Shown: positions 20,861-35,178, counted from the stretch's first letter. The stretch is DNA of 64,000 bases from Rhynochetos jubatus (GCA_027574665.1 CM050654.1:39851222-39915221), one strand, 5' to 3'. Numbers and translations: made by a program. Notes: generated from the letters alone by a model not told the origin.

Positions 20861-23800
20861 TTAAAATAATTATATTTAATATGAGACGATCAGCTGTAAA
20901 CAGCAGTGATTTTATCTTTCTCCTGACCTGCAGGGATGGAACAAATTAATTGACTGGCCCTTTTTAAGATCTCAGACAGTTTCTCTCGAGATTGCCCATT
21001 GGGCTGTGTTACCACGAGCCATCATCTCTGCAGGAAACAATGGCCTATGGACAACTTACTTCACATGCAGTTGCATTATTATAAGGTGATAACAGCACCA
21101 TTAAGTCATATCACTGCTGTACTAAGGTTAAAAGACTTTCATTTCCTAAGGTTGTTCAAGCTGCTGAACTGCAACAGACAATTTAGCTTAACCTTTCACA
21201 GCAGTCCTAAATCCATACTTACTAATAAAGGCAGCAGCGAGGCAGGGGTGGGTGGGGGGTGGGGAACCACATCCTCAACACCTGATTACAAATGGGAAAA
21301 CTCAGCACAGAACCCACCTTTTCCTTCTCTGAGTAAGACACAATTTAAATAAGAGTATTAGACAGCTAGCTTAAGGATATATAAAATAATGGAACTAATG
21401 AAATTAAGTTCTGATCATTAATTTCCCACCTATACTTGTTCTAAAAACTTACTATGAATAATAAGAAAAATACTTTTATCGCAGCATTTTTGTAAGGGTG
21501 AGATTGTTTCACCCTCTTTGATGTCAGAAAAGTGAACAGGAAATAAATTATGTTAGACTATATTTAAGGATAATTATTGGTAAGGATGGGGTTATGTGCT
21601 GAAAATTTAAGAGTATTCAATATTTTTATTGTGTTTCTTTTTCAAGCACACGTTTTTAGATTAGTTTCTATCCTCTGAGCCAATACTGTGCATTGAAGTC
21701 CATAAATAAACAATTATTTTCCATGTTAAAAAGCACAAGAAACACTTTGATAGAAAAACTAACACATTTACGAGATAATATTACTGTCCACCCAATACAC
21801 AGTACCTTAAAAAAAAAAAAGGGCTGGTGGAAAAATTGCACAAATGTTTTTCTTCCATTTCTGGCTTACACAGTGACTAGAGTCAGAACTGGTGAAAGAT
21901 GAGGCTGTCAAGGTGAAGGAGAGTATTAAAACATTTTGAAAATTAACTTCTATGTATAGAAAGATAGCTAGAAAGGTTTTCATTGATTAAAACTTATGCT
22001 TTTTCACTTTCTGTGCATGTTCTTTCCTACCAACAGAGATAGATTGAAGGGTTTTGTGTGGGTTTGGGTCTGTTGAGATTTATGTGAGGACCTGCTAGAA
22101 GTTCAGCAAAAGCCCCAACTAATTCTCATTCGATATGCCAGGAAATTGGGGGAAAGGGGGGAGGGGGAGAAGAATCACAGTAGTGTTTGCATGAACATTT
22201 TGTGTTACAGCTTAAGAGGTGGACACATACAGTAACAGTATATGCTGCAATCACAGGCCAGATACATCTCCGTGCTCAGAGTGTAAAAAACAAATTGTTC
22301 ATCTTCTTATGGACACCCTATTAAGGGATCAGAGTCACCGGATTTGGATCTCGTAACAAAGCGACTGATTTTTTGCTACTCCTATGACTTGAGCAGAAAG
22401 CCCTGATGGCAGCTTTCCTACTCACTTTGATGGAGAAAAAGCTGAATTTCTGCCTCTAGTGGAGGGAGAAGCAAATAAGTGGGGGAAACAGCATCCCTTG
22501 AGTGATTGCCAAGAATTCCCACAAAAAATAAACACAGTCTGGTGGTTATGTTCTTAACAGCTGTGTTAATGGGGTTAAAGAAACCTTAAAGAAACTGTCT
22601 TTTTTTAAATCAGCTCTGTTCTTAAAAACCTGATACGATACAAGTTTTGCTTTTAAACCCAGCATGGTTTGCAACTGAGAAAAGTGCCACTCCAGCAGCG
22701 ACGGTGCTTCCTGAGGGGATGTGCAGGGGCCTCTGTCCCAGGAGAGAGCAGGGGGCTGCAGGCAAGGTGGTGATCGCCAGCGCTGCGCAAAGCCTCAACA
22801 TCTTGCAGCAAGCAAGTGCTGCTTTTGGATATACTCTGCTTCCTTATATACCTTAACTTCAATGATATAGATAACGAAGTCAGATATCTCTTAAGCTTAA
22901 CTAAAGTTCCTTCTATGAAAAACTCCAAAGGAAAAAAACCCAGCAACAGAGAAACAAAATAAGAAAAACGTATTTTCACACTTGGGTATTATTTCTCTTC
23001 TGCAAAAAGTTCACAGGATGAAGTTTAGGATAAAGAATTATCACCTCTGATGCTGTCCCCAGTCCTTTCTCAAAATAGGCCATGGTCCCACTCCAATGTC
23101 AATATAACTATTTCTCTTGAAATAAAGTATGGCAAGGAAATGGAAGGCACCAAGGCAAATGAAAAACACATTGTGGATTGATGTCTGTGGGTACTTCCCC
23201 ATGATTACAACACTAGCTTTTGCTTTCTCAACCTATTTGTTAGTATTTCAGTAGCGCCCATTGAGATAACATGTTATTATTGCGTACACTGGATTTCTGA
23301 AAAGGAGAAAAAGCAGCATTTACTGGGCAGAGTTATCTCCATCATGATAGTGCAGAGCGTTACAGCAACCTCACCTTCACTACTTTCTTTGGGCCTTGTG
23401 AGACCTGTAGGCATGCAAAGGGGATGCACAGTACCCAACAGTAAATTTAACTACTCATTATCTTAATTTTATTTAATACAACTTGCAAGAGAGAGAGTAG
23501 CTCCTCATACTTCCCAGAAGGGGCAAGGACACTGGTTTTGTTTGCACGCTGCAAACCTTCTCATCCTGTTCACACCATCCTTTACAAGAGTCTAAACATT
23601 TCTCCAAAAATTCATCCTTTAACACCATCTCCACCTCATATCTATACAAAAAAAAAAAAATTATCTGAAATACAGCAAACACAGTCCCTTTAGCTTTTTC
23701 AGCTGGTCAGCCTTCTTGGTCAACATTTTGTCCCTGAGACCTCTTGCTCAGGCACAAGGCAGGACAGACCAGCCACAGGGACATGGCACAGGACAGGGAC

Positions 23801-24200
23801 ACAGAGGCACAAACACAGGCATTATGCAAAGAAGCTTGTTTTATCCCATGACCCTCTCTGGATCACACCAGCCTGGCTGCTAAATCCATGCTTTTCTTTG
23901 GAAAGAGAGTCTGCCTTCAGATTACTTCTCTGTTACCACAGAGTTAGTAAAATAGCCATCACCCAAATCAAATACACATTTTCAAATCAAGAGCGTCACT
24001 GCAACCTCACCAAAGAGGTCCAGGAGATGCTTTTCACGCTATAACCAATCTTCCAAAAGAATACAATATTCCACAGTATATAGGATGGAAAATAAAAATA
24101 ATAAAAGATATTAGCAGCATGAACAGCAACAGCAGTGGGGGTCTCCCCGAGTACTGTGTCTTTCCTTTGAGAACAGTGAATCATTTCAATCTCCTGCAAA
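20861..24200. other. Non-coding stretch
   Basis: No gene is recognised. A G-rich patch (GGGTGGGTGGGGGGTGGGG) lies at 21245-21263, an A12 run at 21809-21820, G/T-rich runs near 22049-22075, G-rich runs at 22148-22170, and an A13 run at 23648-23660. The segment 22670-22800 is GC-richer with a few CpGs but carries no supported frame. Confidence 0.6.
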
Positions 24201-24760
24201 TGTCAGACGCCTGATTCTCCATGTCATCTGTGGCTCTGAAACGGTTTCAAGTGAGACCTGCTGTCGCTGCAGGGGGTTAGAGAAGCCGTCGCGGGAGGGA
24301 CCACAGCGCGCAGTGCTTGGCACGGACGGCAGCCTGAGATGCCTTCGCACCTCGCTGCAATCGGCCAACTGCCGCAGCTGCACAGCAATGTGGGTCTGTG
24401 CCCCGAGCTGGGTCTGTGCGTGAGAAGGGGCTGCTGGAGCATGGCAAAGGAATGCACGGAGCAAAGTGTGTGTTTCATGCTCTCTGAGCATAACACACGT
24501 ACAGATTCTCAGTTTTGGTACCTGATGCACTAACTGCCTCTTACTATCAGAAGCACTGGTTGCTCTACTAGTCACAGTTGGTCTACTGATGGACATGTTC
24601 AGATTGAGGCCAGCACCGCAGAGCCCCAGCCGTGCCCCCTCTAGCAGCGTCCTCCACCACCAGGGTGAGTGCGGGGTCTCTAATATACAACTGTCCCTGG
24701 CACAACCAACTCCATCTAGCACACAGCCAACATACCATGGCAGAGTAAGTGTCACCAACT
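24201..24760. other. GC-richer segment with a long unsupported open frame
   Basis: The segment 24240-24460 is richer in GC and CpG than its surroundings (GCCGTCGCGGGAGGG, CAGCGCGCAGTGC, GGCACGGACGG). A 190-codon frame on the minus strand (24186-24758) is open across it, with overlapping frames on both strands. The translation is low in recognisable order, rich in Arg, Ser, Leu and Cys, and matches no family I know. Elevated GC lengthens chance open frames. A lncRNA exon or a small CpG cluster is as likely as coding sequence. Confidence 0.3.
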
Positions 24761-27700
24761 GCTGGATGACACCAGTGCAAGACCTTTTTTCTTTTTATGT
24801 AACAGGAACAAAAAGAAGTAGAGGAAAAGAAACAGAGATGATCCTACCGCAATTCGTGGCATTGTAACAACGAGGATAATATACTTCCCAGATGGATCAC
24901 AGGGAAGCTACAAGAGAGGTTTAAACCTCTTCAGACACATCCCTTAACTTCTACTCCATTCACATTAGATGCCCTCAGGGATATATTGCTGCAGCTGTGC
25001 CTGATCCTACCTTTGAGCATGCTTTTCCTTGCTGCCCCGAAACTGCCTGAAAGCAACTTCTTGTAACTATTTAATTAGAGGTGACTGCCATTACACCATG
25101 TGGACTTGGGCAAGAGTAATCTTAATTTTCCCACCTGGCACACTATACTGCTGTCATCCCAAGCATGGAGTTGCATCTGACACAACACTGCTGTCAGGGG
25201 AAGGGTTAGCAATGCTGCAAGAAACTCCAAAGCTGATCACCTCCCAGCCTCTGCAGCAAGCAGACAGCACCCCAGAAGGGATCAGGTCCCTCTACATTTG
25301 CTCTGCTTTCCTTTCTGCAAATATTTTGGCTGAGACAATAGAGTAGAGGTGGGCAATCTCAGCCATACCCTGCTTTTCTCAGAAAAAAACGATTCAGACT
25401 TTGCAAGTGTGTTACATTTTGTGAATTAGTCTTTAAATAAATGCACATGAACTGTAAATTATATTCTACAAAGCAAGAAACAATTTGGCTTTAGACAAAA
25501 AATCTCCACTTAAATATTTATGTTGAATGTTTTCTTTCAGTCTGAACACAAAATTCAACACAAACGTATTTTTCAGTTTTAAGTTTGGTTGAAAATTGTG
25601 AACCAAAGTGGCTATTAAATCTTTTTGGGTGAAAAAATTTGGAACCACCCATGAACTTAAGTGCCATCTGTAAGAACAGGCCTGTCAAAGTCTCTCCTCT
25701 GGCCCCCAGACTTTGGTCCCAATAGGCCATCACATAGGTACAGACACAGTGCCATACACAACGTGATGCAAGAGAAACAAGCAGGACAGTTACACAAGGA
25801 CAATAAATGTTACGTTAAATCCCTCAAGACTGGAAGACAGGTTTACTTTGTATGGGCACAGTGAATATGCTATAGTAAATCTGATGCGAAGAGTGAAATG
25901 GGATGGGAGACCCCAGGAGCGGGCAAGGCAGGAGGCATTTAGTCAAGACAGAAGGCAGTCTTGAGTGTTCAAAAAGCTGTACTTTGGCCCTTTCTTCTCA
26001 TACCAGATGGATTTTCTGGCTGAGACTTTTCTGTAATTTTCCTCATAGCTACTTTACAAAAGGAACAGAGCAGAGAAACCACTTGGATCTGGTTTCCCTA
26101 GAACAGGAGAGAGAATATCCTCAGTGCTGTTTTGGATCTAATAAGTCACAGGAGGCACCTTACCCCTTACCTCCCAGTTCATACATTCGTTGCATATCTG
26201 ATTACAGTCCAGTTTTCTCACTTCCCACTTGACTCTCAGTTCTACAAAAAAATCTTGATTGGGTTCAAAAGTGGAGCTCAGGAAAACTTTGGAAAAATCA
26301 TCTGAGTCTCTTAAATATGTACGCTAGGAAATCCATGTGTTCAAGTTCTCTGCGACCAGAACATGGGAATACCATCTTGCCCTAAATTTGGAACTAAACC
26401 AGCAACCTAAACATCAAACTGGGGGTGCTGGAAAGAGACACTCTAGGCTCAGGTTTTTAATGTGGCCTCATCTCAGTGGTATTGTGGCCCAAACCCAAAT
26501 GGGCCAAAATGCCTTGTTTTTCTAATCCACATTAAAGCCCTCGTGTACAGCTCTATTCCACACTTCCTAAATCCTCTTTTCAGCAGATGAAACCCCCTAT
26601 TTTCATACATTTCAGAAATGTTTTGTTTTACCCTAAAAGCAATGATTATTTCACTACCATATTTTGATACCAACAGGATGTTGAAAATTAACTTCTCACT
26701 TGATTCCTATGTAGAAAAAGAACTACAGGGCTACATCAATGTTAAACAAGTTGCTTCCAGCAAATACAGCTTTCAGCCTTCTTACAATAAAGTATAAGTC
26801 AAAATTCCTGCACTTTCTGGGTCTTCCAGGATGAATTCCAATTTGATGGGGTTTGGAGGTATAAGCAAAGACCTGATGTCGACATGTACATCATCCTAGA
26901 TCTCTGAACTTCACAAGCACTAAAAGAGAATAATTCAACCATAAAAGTGACATATAAGGAGCATTGAGGGCCTGACTTAAACCTGCAAAAGGAAATACAT
27001 TGAGTTAAACCTGAAAATCTGGGCTGACATGGGCCTAACTCATGTTCTTGTGGGCTGGGAGGAAAGAGGAGAATTTATATAACTTCAGCATTGGACTCCA
27101 ATCAAGACTTTTTAACCTTAAGCCTGAAAGTTGCTAATAGGCTCCAGATTCAGGGAAGATATAGCCTGGGAGAGATCCTGCACCCACCCAAAGCCTCCTT
27201 GAAAAGGAGGAAATTTTGTGGAGGGATTGCTTGTCTAGAGCAGCCTCCTCCAAACACATCCAAGGGAGTCAGACAAAACTAGAGTGAGAGTTACTCATAA
27301 AAATCCATGTGTTTCATAAAAATAGTCATAGGATAATTTCTCTACTAACTTTCAGGTAAAACACTCCTAGAATCCCAATTTACATGAATTTTAATATGAC
27401 AGAAGTAAAGTCAGGATATTGAATCCATTACATTGTTTTGGAAACTCCTGGAAGACTGTCACACTACTGAAATGAGCATCTAAAAATAAACTATTCTTAA
27501 AAAAAAACGACATCCCCCCTACACATATATACTTCCTGATTCATTCCCTACTATGGCAGACTTCAAAGATGAGAAGATACTACTGTAAAAGAATTTTCTT
27601 CACTTGTGGGGCCCTTTTCAAAACATACAAAAATATCATTTATACCTCCTTCATGCCTTATCCTATACTAATGCTCACAACTGCCTCCCACTCAGACATC

Positions 27701-27780
27701 AAGCCTATTCTTTAGTGAAAACTTTCCTAAAAATACAGTAATTTAAATCTATTATGTCATAGGGAAAGGAGAAAGAGTGA
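24761..27780. other. Non-coding stretch
   Basis: No gene and no repeat family is recognised. A 7-bp perfect stem TGGCCCA/TGGGCCA with an 8-nt loop lies at 26485-26506, which is within chance expectation. Confidence 0.6.
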
Positions 27781-29239
27781 AGTTTGGAAAGACACTCTTC
27801 TCTAATCCGAACACGTCATCTCCAAGGGGCATATAAGGCATAAAAGCAGTTTAACAATACTCACAGCAGGCTGAAAGCTCAAGACTGTACAGGACCAGTG
27901 TAGTTTCTGTCCTAACAGCATTGTTACAGCCACCAGGCCCAAAGCAACTCCTGAAACCTCAGAGATAACAAACTTTGCACGTGTGCCTTCCGCGCCCCTT
28001 ACCATTCCTGTGCAGCTAGGCCAGCCCAGTACCTTCATAATCCATGAAGCCCACAGTGTGTTTCTGCTCAGAGAGGACCACCACACAGTCACCCATGGTC
28101 CCAGCAAAGAGTAACAAACTGGAAGGGGGGGGGCCTCATCACAACTTACATGCCCTTCAAGATTAAATGCTATCTCCCAGATTTGCACTTTATGCACACA
28201 AACTACTTTGTTTTCCACCTCCTTCAGGATCAGGTTTTTCCAAGATTAAAAATAAAGCACCCCAAAAATCCACATCACCAAAACATGCAATAAATACAAA
28301 CATTGTGACTTTTATTTACGGGAAAACTGTATATGCCAGCAAGTAGTGGCACGGGTGCATCAGCTTCAGTGAGCTCACTGATGAAGCAGCTTTCTAGAGC
28401 TATTACAAAACTTAGTTTCAGATTGGCTTGCAGGAAGACTACAAACTTAATTAGTGCAATAACAGGGGAGTGGGTGAATAAGTCCAAAGCCTCCGTCTGA
28501 ATAATTGTCTACTTATTTATTATTATAGCTTCCACAGGCTAATTATTTGCTTAAGAAAATACCTTTAAAAATCCACACATAAAAAAATGGGCTGTTTGTT
28601 TTTCCAGTGTGGGGTTTACACTTTAAGTTTCAGCAACATAATGTACCAGATATTTGATGTTACAGATGGTTGCGGGGAACCAGAAATACTTGAGGGAGGC
28701 AGGGCAGGATGTACTTTTTGTATCTCTTACCAAGAGCTAATGCTTTTTCAGTAGCTTTTCAGCAAGAAAAGCAGCAGAATTGCATTGGCCCACAACCACT
28801 TCTCTAAACCTGAATGAAGGCGCAGCCACAGGGGCCATGCTAATTGTGCTAAAGCGCATGCTAACGCTGTGCTGGAAGTTGCACTCGTGGGTCCTAAAGG
28901 GACCCTGAAACTTTATGGTTTTATTTAAAACTTTGGTGGCAGGCAGGATGCTCTTGGGATGCACCCTGAGAAGCGACAATAGCCATAGCTGCTTCTTGCA
29001 CCCCCCCTCCACTGCTTTTGCACAGGTACCAGGTCTCTTCCCCTTGTTCCCGCTCTCCATTTTTAATGCTAACAGTTAATTATGACACACATTTCAATTA
29101 GTGTTTCAGCCCCACGACCAACGACCCACGCGCCTTTGGAAGGTGGGCAGCCTGGGTTGCTCCAGGAGGAATCGCCACGACACTCCGTGAAGGTTCCAAA
29201 GGGTTAATCCCAGAGTGAATTCTTCAGATGTGTAATTTA
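27781..29239. other. Non-coding stretch with a 138-codon unsupported frame
   Basis: A minus-strand frame at 27802-28218 has no recognisable domain. A second minus-strand frame inside it begins with an ATG at about 28085 and reads a short, plausible-looking peptide, but it stops after roughly 25 codons. A poly-G run of ten lies at 28123-28132. No splice structure could be built. Confidence 0.5.
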
Positions 29240-29900
29240 ATACTTCATAACTGCTGAAAATTGGAGCCCACATAATTTATTTTCTTTGGTCTGGGCACAT
29301 TTGCCTCATGCTTGGCTGTGGCTGACTTCAGAGAGACACACCTAAAGCCCTCAAGTGTCCCAAGTGGCCCATGTCAGTTGTGCAGAGAGATTGTGGTACT
29401 TGGAGGGAGCCCAAGGATTAGGTGTTCCTGAGAAGGTTTTTTTGGCTCTACAAAGCCCACGGATGTCATGGGAATAGGCTGCACTCCTCCCCCGCCTCGA
29501 AGGCCACATATCAACGGGGTATCTAACCACTCAGAGACAGGCTTTGCACAAAGGTATACATTAAAATAAATAAAACATGCGACCAAAAAGCACACAGAGA
29601 GAGAAGGAGGAATTGCCGAGCGGAGATGGGAAACAATTGCTTCATTGTGGAGCCAGCAGCGAAGAATCGCAGAGCCGAGCTCCACCTACAGTCCCCTTCG
29701 CAAAGCTGACTCCGGAGCTGCGAGCGGCCCTGGCTTTCCTCTGCTTGCTGCTCCAGGAGTCTTTTTGTTTCAATTATTTTTATTTTAACTTTTTTTAATA
29801 ATTTTTTTTCACTGCAAAGAAATCTGCATCTGTATTGCGGCTGAATGTGAATGTGGGTAAAGCTATTGCATCGTCCAAGTGCTTTTAAAGTTAGTTTGCT
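29240..29900. promoter_or_regulatory. CpG-clustered, constrained-looking block
   Basis: About a dozen CpGs fall between 29493 and 29726 (CCCGCCTCG, TTGCCGAGCGG, CAGCGAAGAATCGCAGAGCCG, CTCCGGAGCTGCGAGCGG). They are flanked by AT-rich sequence that also looks single-copy and non-degenerate. The palindrome CTCCGGAG lies at 29710-29717. It could be a small CpG island-like promoter or a conserved enhancer. A 156-codon minus-strand frame (29523-29993) crosses it without a known domain. No transcription start can be placed. Confidence 0.3.
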
Positions 29901-32900
29901 TTCTGTATTTTGAAAGTAAATAGCCTGCTTTTTCCTGGAATTTAGTTTAGGATTCTTGTCTCTACCGCTGGCTTTCATTTGCACCAGCTTCATATCGTCT
30001 GACAGTATTTCACATTTTTATTGCAGTTTGATTGCAGTGCAGTAGTTTCATCATTCCAGGGGAAAAAAAAAAGCTTGTCTAAATTGTACTCTTGCCCTTC
30101 TTAAATATTCAAGTTTCAAACAGGATTTGGGTTGTAACTTTAATAAGCAGTAGCCAGCCTCTGAAAGCACACAGTAAAATCAACCTTATTTTTTACCTGA
30201 ATAACAAAAAATACACTAATTCCAGCCCTGATATTGGTGGCACACACTAGCACATCTCCTGCAGACGATACACGTTTGAGCCAGAGTACTGGATCACATG
30301 GGGGGGGTGCATGCCCAAGGAAACCCTAACAGTGTCTGAGGCCTGGTCAACAGCATGGGTCACCCTCACGGCCTCATCTCATCATTTCAGCTGCTCTGGA
30401 AGGCAGCAGGGATGAGGTCAGCACCAGCCAACGCTTTTGGCCCTGTGGCAGCTTGCACGATGCGGTTTCACATGCAGATGGTTCCTGCTGTCTCCTTACC
30501 TGGGATGTAGCTCCTCCGAAGAGATAACCATCTCTCCTGAGAAAAGCTGATGACAGCAACCATTGGCCTTCAGTGTTGCTCGGTCAGGCCCCCAGCTACA
30601 CAACCAGTCTCCCCACATCAATCATGAGAGCCTTGAGAAGGAAACTTTACCAACTGTGGAAACTGCACATACCTACAGCCAAAACTCACCTCCCCCAGAT
30701 CCACAAGGGATTAGAAGGTTAGGAGGTGGGCATTCATCATCCCCTTCAATCATCTTCCACCACCTCATAGAAGACCTTATCCAAGGAGCTCTGCAAGTAT
30801 GCCGTGTGCTCCCCGTGAAGTGATAGAAGAACCCAACAAAGAATAAATAGGTACCCTGTGTGTGCTGTGTTCCTCTGTGTTAACTCAGACTCGTGCAAAG
30901 CCCTGTGCTAGACCAAAGCAGTGTGCTCCATTTGATATCCAGGCTCTTGGCAGTGGCAGCACCAGCTATGTTAAGAGGTAGAAGCCTTCTTCCATTAGAG
31001 AAATTCCCTCATTCGGATTCCTACCACAATATTGTTTAGAAAGACAAAAATTAAGATGTACACCAAATCTTGGAAGAGGGAAAGAAGGCAGGCCTAAATC
31101 ACCCCAGGGATACTCATAAGCAGCATTTCCTTCCATTCCAGACAGTAAGGCCAAACTGATTTATATCAGCTGGTGTAAACTGCTCAAATGTCTGCAGAAC
31201 AGGAGTAATCATGCTGTGATCTCCTACTCCTTTAGAATGTTTCTTAAAAAAAGGGAGGTCACAGAAGCAATACAAGCAATGGGAGCAAACAATGCTCAAA
31301 GACAGCCTTGATGTTTTTCATAGAGTTACAGTACATGCCTAAAGGAGATGGACTGGGACATGGTCTTATGAGGGAGCAAGAGGAATACAGTGACACAGGA
31401 GGAAGACCTCACTAAGAATGAGGTAGGAGATCATTAATTTGTTTGTTTGTTTATTTATAAAAGGTTCTTAACTGCTACCATGATCTAAGACAAAAACCCT
31501 TTTATACACTCTACATATGAGAAGTGGCAGACAAGCCATTTAAATCTTCTCCATCTCTTGCAAGTATTTTTAATGAACATTATTGGACCACAAAGTGAGA
31601 TATGTCCAAAATTTACATAACTTCGAAATGGTAGCAGGTATTAGCATTTTTGCATCCTAGGAGAGAAAGCAAGTAGAAGAGATGGAGTGATTTGGTTGTC
31701 AACAGCAGTGTGAGAAATAGAATACACTGCTCCATCTCCTGTACAACAAACACTACCACAGCGGTTCGTTCTCGAGACGTACTTTTTCAAGAAATATATT
31801 TGACCTGTTATACTATGATGCATAAAATAATGAGAAGTAATGAGTGGGTGGGTGATCTCACCAGTGCCTCTAAACCTCCTGCAATGTGTGGGTTACAAGG
31901 TTTGAATCACACTGTGGTACCGAATTTGCATGCTGTTTCAAAGAAACTGCAGGAGTAGGAGCACCTAACTGGTGAAGAAAGAAGAAAATAAAAGAACTTT
32001 AAACAGGAGAGATGAATTAAATAAAAGCTATAATGAAAACACAAAGCAAGAATATCCACCTCTATAAAAAAAAAAAAAATCAGGTGTTCAGTCAAGCTTC
32101 TGAGAATTTTTATCCTTGACAAACTGCTTCCACTTAGAGAGAAGATATGTTGGTAAAAATATATTTAATCTTACTTGGAGAGAAAAAAACCAACCACCAC
32201 ACCAAACAGGTGTGACATGGATCCCTCCCCATCACTGTCAACCAAAGCAACTCCCATAACCCAGCTCCCACCCAGCTGCCAAACCAGTACAAATGAGATC
32301 AGAATCAACTCTGGAGTTCATGTTGCAGAAAGCAAAATATTAAATTCATCCAAACATCCATCTGTGCCCAGGCTGAGTTTCTACCCCTACATCATCCAGA
32401 GCTGTGAGCAGCCAGGAGTGTCAGGAGGTGACTGCCATAAGACTGCATGGCCAGGCCCCACATTTATGAATGAAATAGCTGTTTTTTTCCAAATGTAAGA
32501 TCGGAAAGCATGGATGAGTGCCACTTCTTTTTTTTCCCTCCACAAAATCCTTAGGAGAATGAGTACGTTGTGTTTCTTCAATTTAATGCTGATATATCTG
32601 ATTTCCCTTCAGGACAGACCAAACATTAAATAACATTGAACAGGCTGAGTGTGTAGCTAAAATACTTGCAATGAAAAGTTTTCATTCTCAGCTTATTTCC
32701 TAGTTTACAAAAGCTCTTATCAAAAAAGCTCTCTAAATTGGAATTAGTTAGTGATCCAGGTCTCTAAAGCCCAGGGACTGGAAGTGAAGATTTCTTAATT
32801 ATACCAGCAGGGGCTTGATTTCTATTCTTAGTGCAGCTGGGTAATGTTGTTAGGTTCTTGCAGAGCACTGTTTCTCATTGGCAGGGATAGCCCCTGGTTT

Positions 32901-33080
32901 ACTTTGACAAAAATACAGAGCTCTCAATGGAAGCATCTTCACGTATGTGTGTAACAGAACATACACACTTCAGTCACACACACAACCGCCTCTTCAGAGA
33001 GCTCAGGTTCCTTTAAAAGCTCAGTAGTTCCTTACTTGGGAACCTATTCACCAGTTGCAGAGTTTTAACTGATCTAAACT
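29901..33080. other. Non-coding stretch
   Basis: No gene is recognised. A GC-richer patch lies at 30290-30560 with a short G8 run. A (TTTG)n-like patch lies at 31438-31455 and an A13 run at about 32066-32078. Isolated short frames are unsupported. Confidence 0.6.
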
Positions 33081-33086
33081 TTTTAA

Positions 33087-33100
33087 TTTTTTTTTTTTTT
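33087..33100. repeat. poly-T tract (T14)
   Basis: An uninterrupted T run of 14, followed by CCCATCCC. Confidence 0.85.
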
Positions 33101-35178
33101 CCCATCCCAAGGGGCCTTTTCCCCTTCCTCCTGTAGGAACCAGCTGCTCATCACCCACAAAAAAGGCTAAGAACCATTCCTGTAAGCTTTGGGGATCGTG
33201 ACCCAGATGACAAGCAGTATCACAAGATCCCCTGACATTAGAAACATCCACTCCAAGTGACTGAACTTCTGTACAAGTCACTTCCCTCCTGTTACAAGAA
33301 CATACACAAAGAGAACAGTAACCAAAAGCAGCCTTGCACTTCATATAGAATGAAAAATTTTACCCCAAGAAAAATCATTACAGCTACTTAATATGTAGCT
33401 CTAAATTATTTGAAATATTCTAATAAAACAACTCACTGAATAAAATACCATGCAAAATATAACAATACATGCCCATAGCTCCAGTTTAAGTGCACTGGGG
33501 GTAAGGGGTAGGGAAAGGAGGCATATTAGTTTATCTTCTTAAGGCTCCTGGACAGAAACCAAAGAATTGGGTTCAACCCCCAAGTAGGTCATATTTTTTC
33601 CTCTCATTAAAATATTTGACTCACATTGGCAATGCTCTCTGAAGAAAAATGAACTCTGGACTCAGAGCGAGATAGAGCTGTAGTTGTTACAGCAACTATC
33701 TAAATCTTATGATTTGATGGTTGCTAGTCACCTTTGAAAGAGTAAGGTGGTGGTCATCCTCAGGGTCTCTCTTTTTGGCCTGCACAACACACTGAGAACT
33801 CCAGCAGAACAAGTCAACAGCACGTCACAAGGCAACCGGTGGTCACATGCAATGCTATTTTTAAACAAGGCCTAAAAATTTTGCATCTTTACATTCTTAT
33901 CTGTTCAAGCTGATTTATCAAAACTCAAACTTTCTTGCTGGGAAACTGTTCTCTCTTTGGTACCTTTTCTGCCAAAATCCAACTGTAACAACAAAAGTTT
34001 ATAAACAATGAAAATTCCAGCTGCTTGACATCAGCGATGTGAAGCTTTCACTTCACACTGATACAAATATTTACCCTGAGCTCTGGCAAAGCTTTCCTTG
34101 CCCATGTCGCCCTTAATCATACATTTTTCCTTGATTGAGTTATGCTTTCCAGTACATGATTTGCTCTGGTTTACTTTTTAACACATCCCAGAGGCTTCGT
34201 CAAAATCAGCTCTGTGCAGGCCATGTAATTTGGTAGCTGCCAAACATGCTATTCAGAAGGACCTTGGCAAATAGCAAAACAGTGTCTTTTTCTAACTGCT
34301 CTAATAAATGTGTTTGTTCTTTTCTGACCACCATTTATTTTTTAGATCCCACATATCCATAAAGCAATGAGCCAAGAAAGTAAGCAGAAACACACTCATT
34401 TTCCCTTTAATCTACTCCCTCGAGGCAATACACTGACTTCTCTTACAGACACCTTATAGCTAAGAAGCTGCAAACTATCGATGACTCACATTTTATTATT
34501 ATTTATGAGACAAAGGTTATTATCAGAGGGAGTAATAATAAAGAATCACTTTGTTGTTGTTTTAATACTTGCAAAACTAAATATACAGGAGTCAAAACAA
34601 ACATAACTCTACCTGAACAAATAGGATCATCACAGACTATTTTGACAATTATAATTAAATTTATTCTTCCAAAAGAAAGAAAAATTAACTGATTTCTAGG
34701 TTACATTTGTATAACTCCAAGTGTAGCAAGGAAAAATATCTCATTTACAATAGCTAACACATAAAGGAGAAACTTAATTCAACCTATTCATGAAAGTGGA
34801 CTCAAACTTCAACCAATAAAACATATTTTTCTTCCCCTTCCCTTCTCATGTGTCTCTGCATCCCACTTTTCACTGGGAACGGAAAAAGGAAAGCAAAGAC
34901 AAAAAAAATATTCAATAGTTTTGGATCCAGGGCAGAAGTTACTGTAACTTTTCAAGGAAGTTTGCTCTGAGAAGACAGCTCAGCTTCTGTTTTATCTTTG
35001 TGTGCAAGAATGATGATAGACCAGTCTCAGTGAAGTGAGGTGGGAATTCTGCTGCCAATTTGAATATGTACAGTTCACTCAGAACACGTACTTACATGAC
35101 ATACTTGGCTGTAAATGTGATTAAACACAGACTTAGGACAAATTTCTTGTCATCTATCTTTTTTTAATGTCCATTTCT
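33101..35178. other. Non-coding stretch
   Basis: Nothing recognisable as a gene. ATT/TAA-rich sequence lies at 34490-34560, including two short complementary (TTATTATT / AATAATAA) strings. No repeat family is recognised. Confidence 0.6.

Noticed and set aside
26485..26506. TGGCCCA/TGGGCCA stem with an 8-nt loop
   Set aside because: A 7-bp stem with a short loop is expected many times in 64 kb.
27960..28110. Short minus-strand ATG peptide within the 138-codon frame
   Set aside because: It stops after about 25 codons and no splice donor keeps the frame open.
29523..29993. 156-codon minus-strand frame over the 29.5-kb CpG cluster
   Set aside because: No recognisable domain, and the frame runs across AT-rich non-coding-looking sequence. 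The CpG cluster itself is reported separately.
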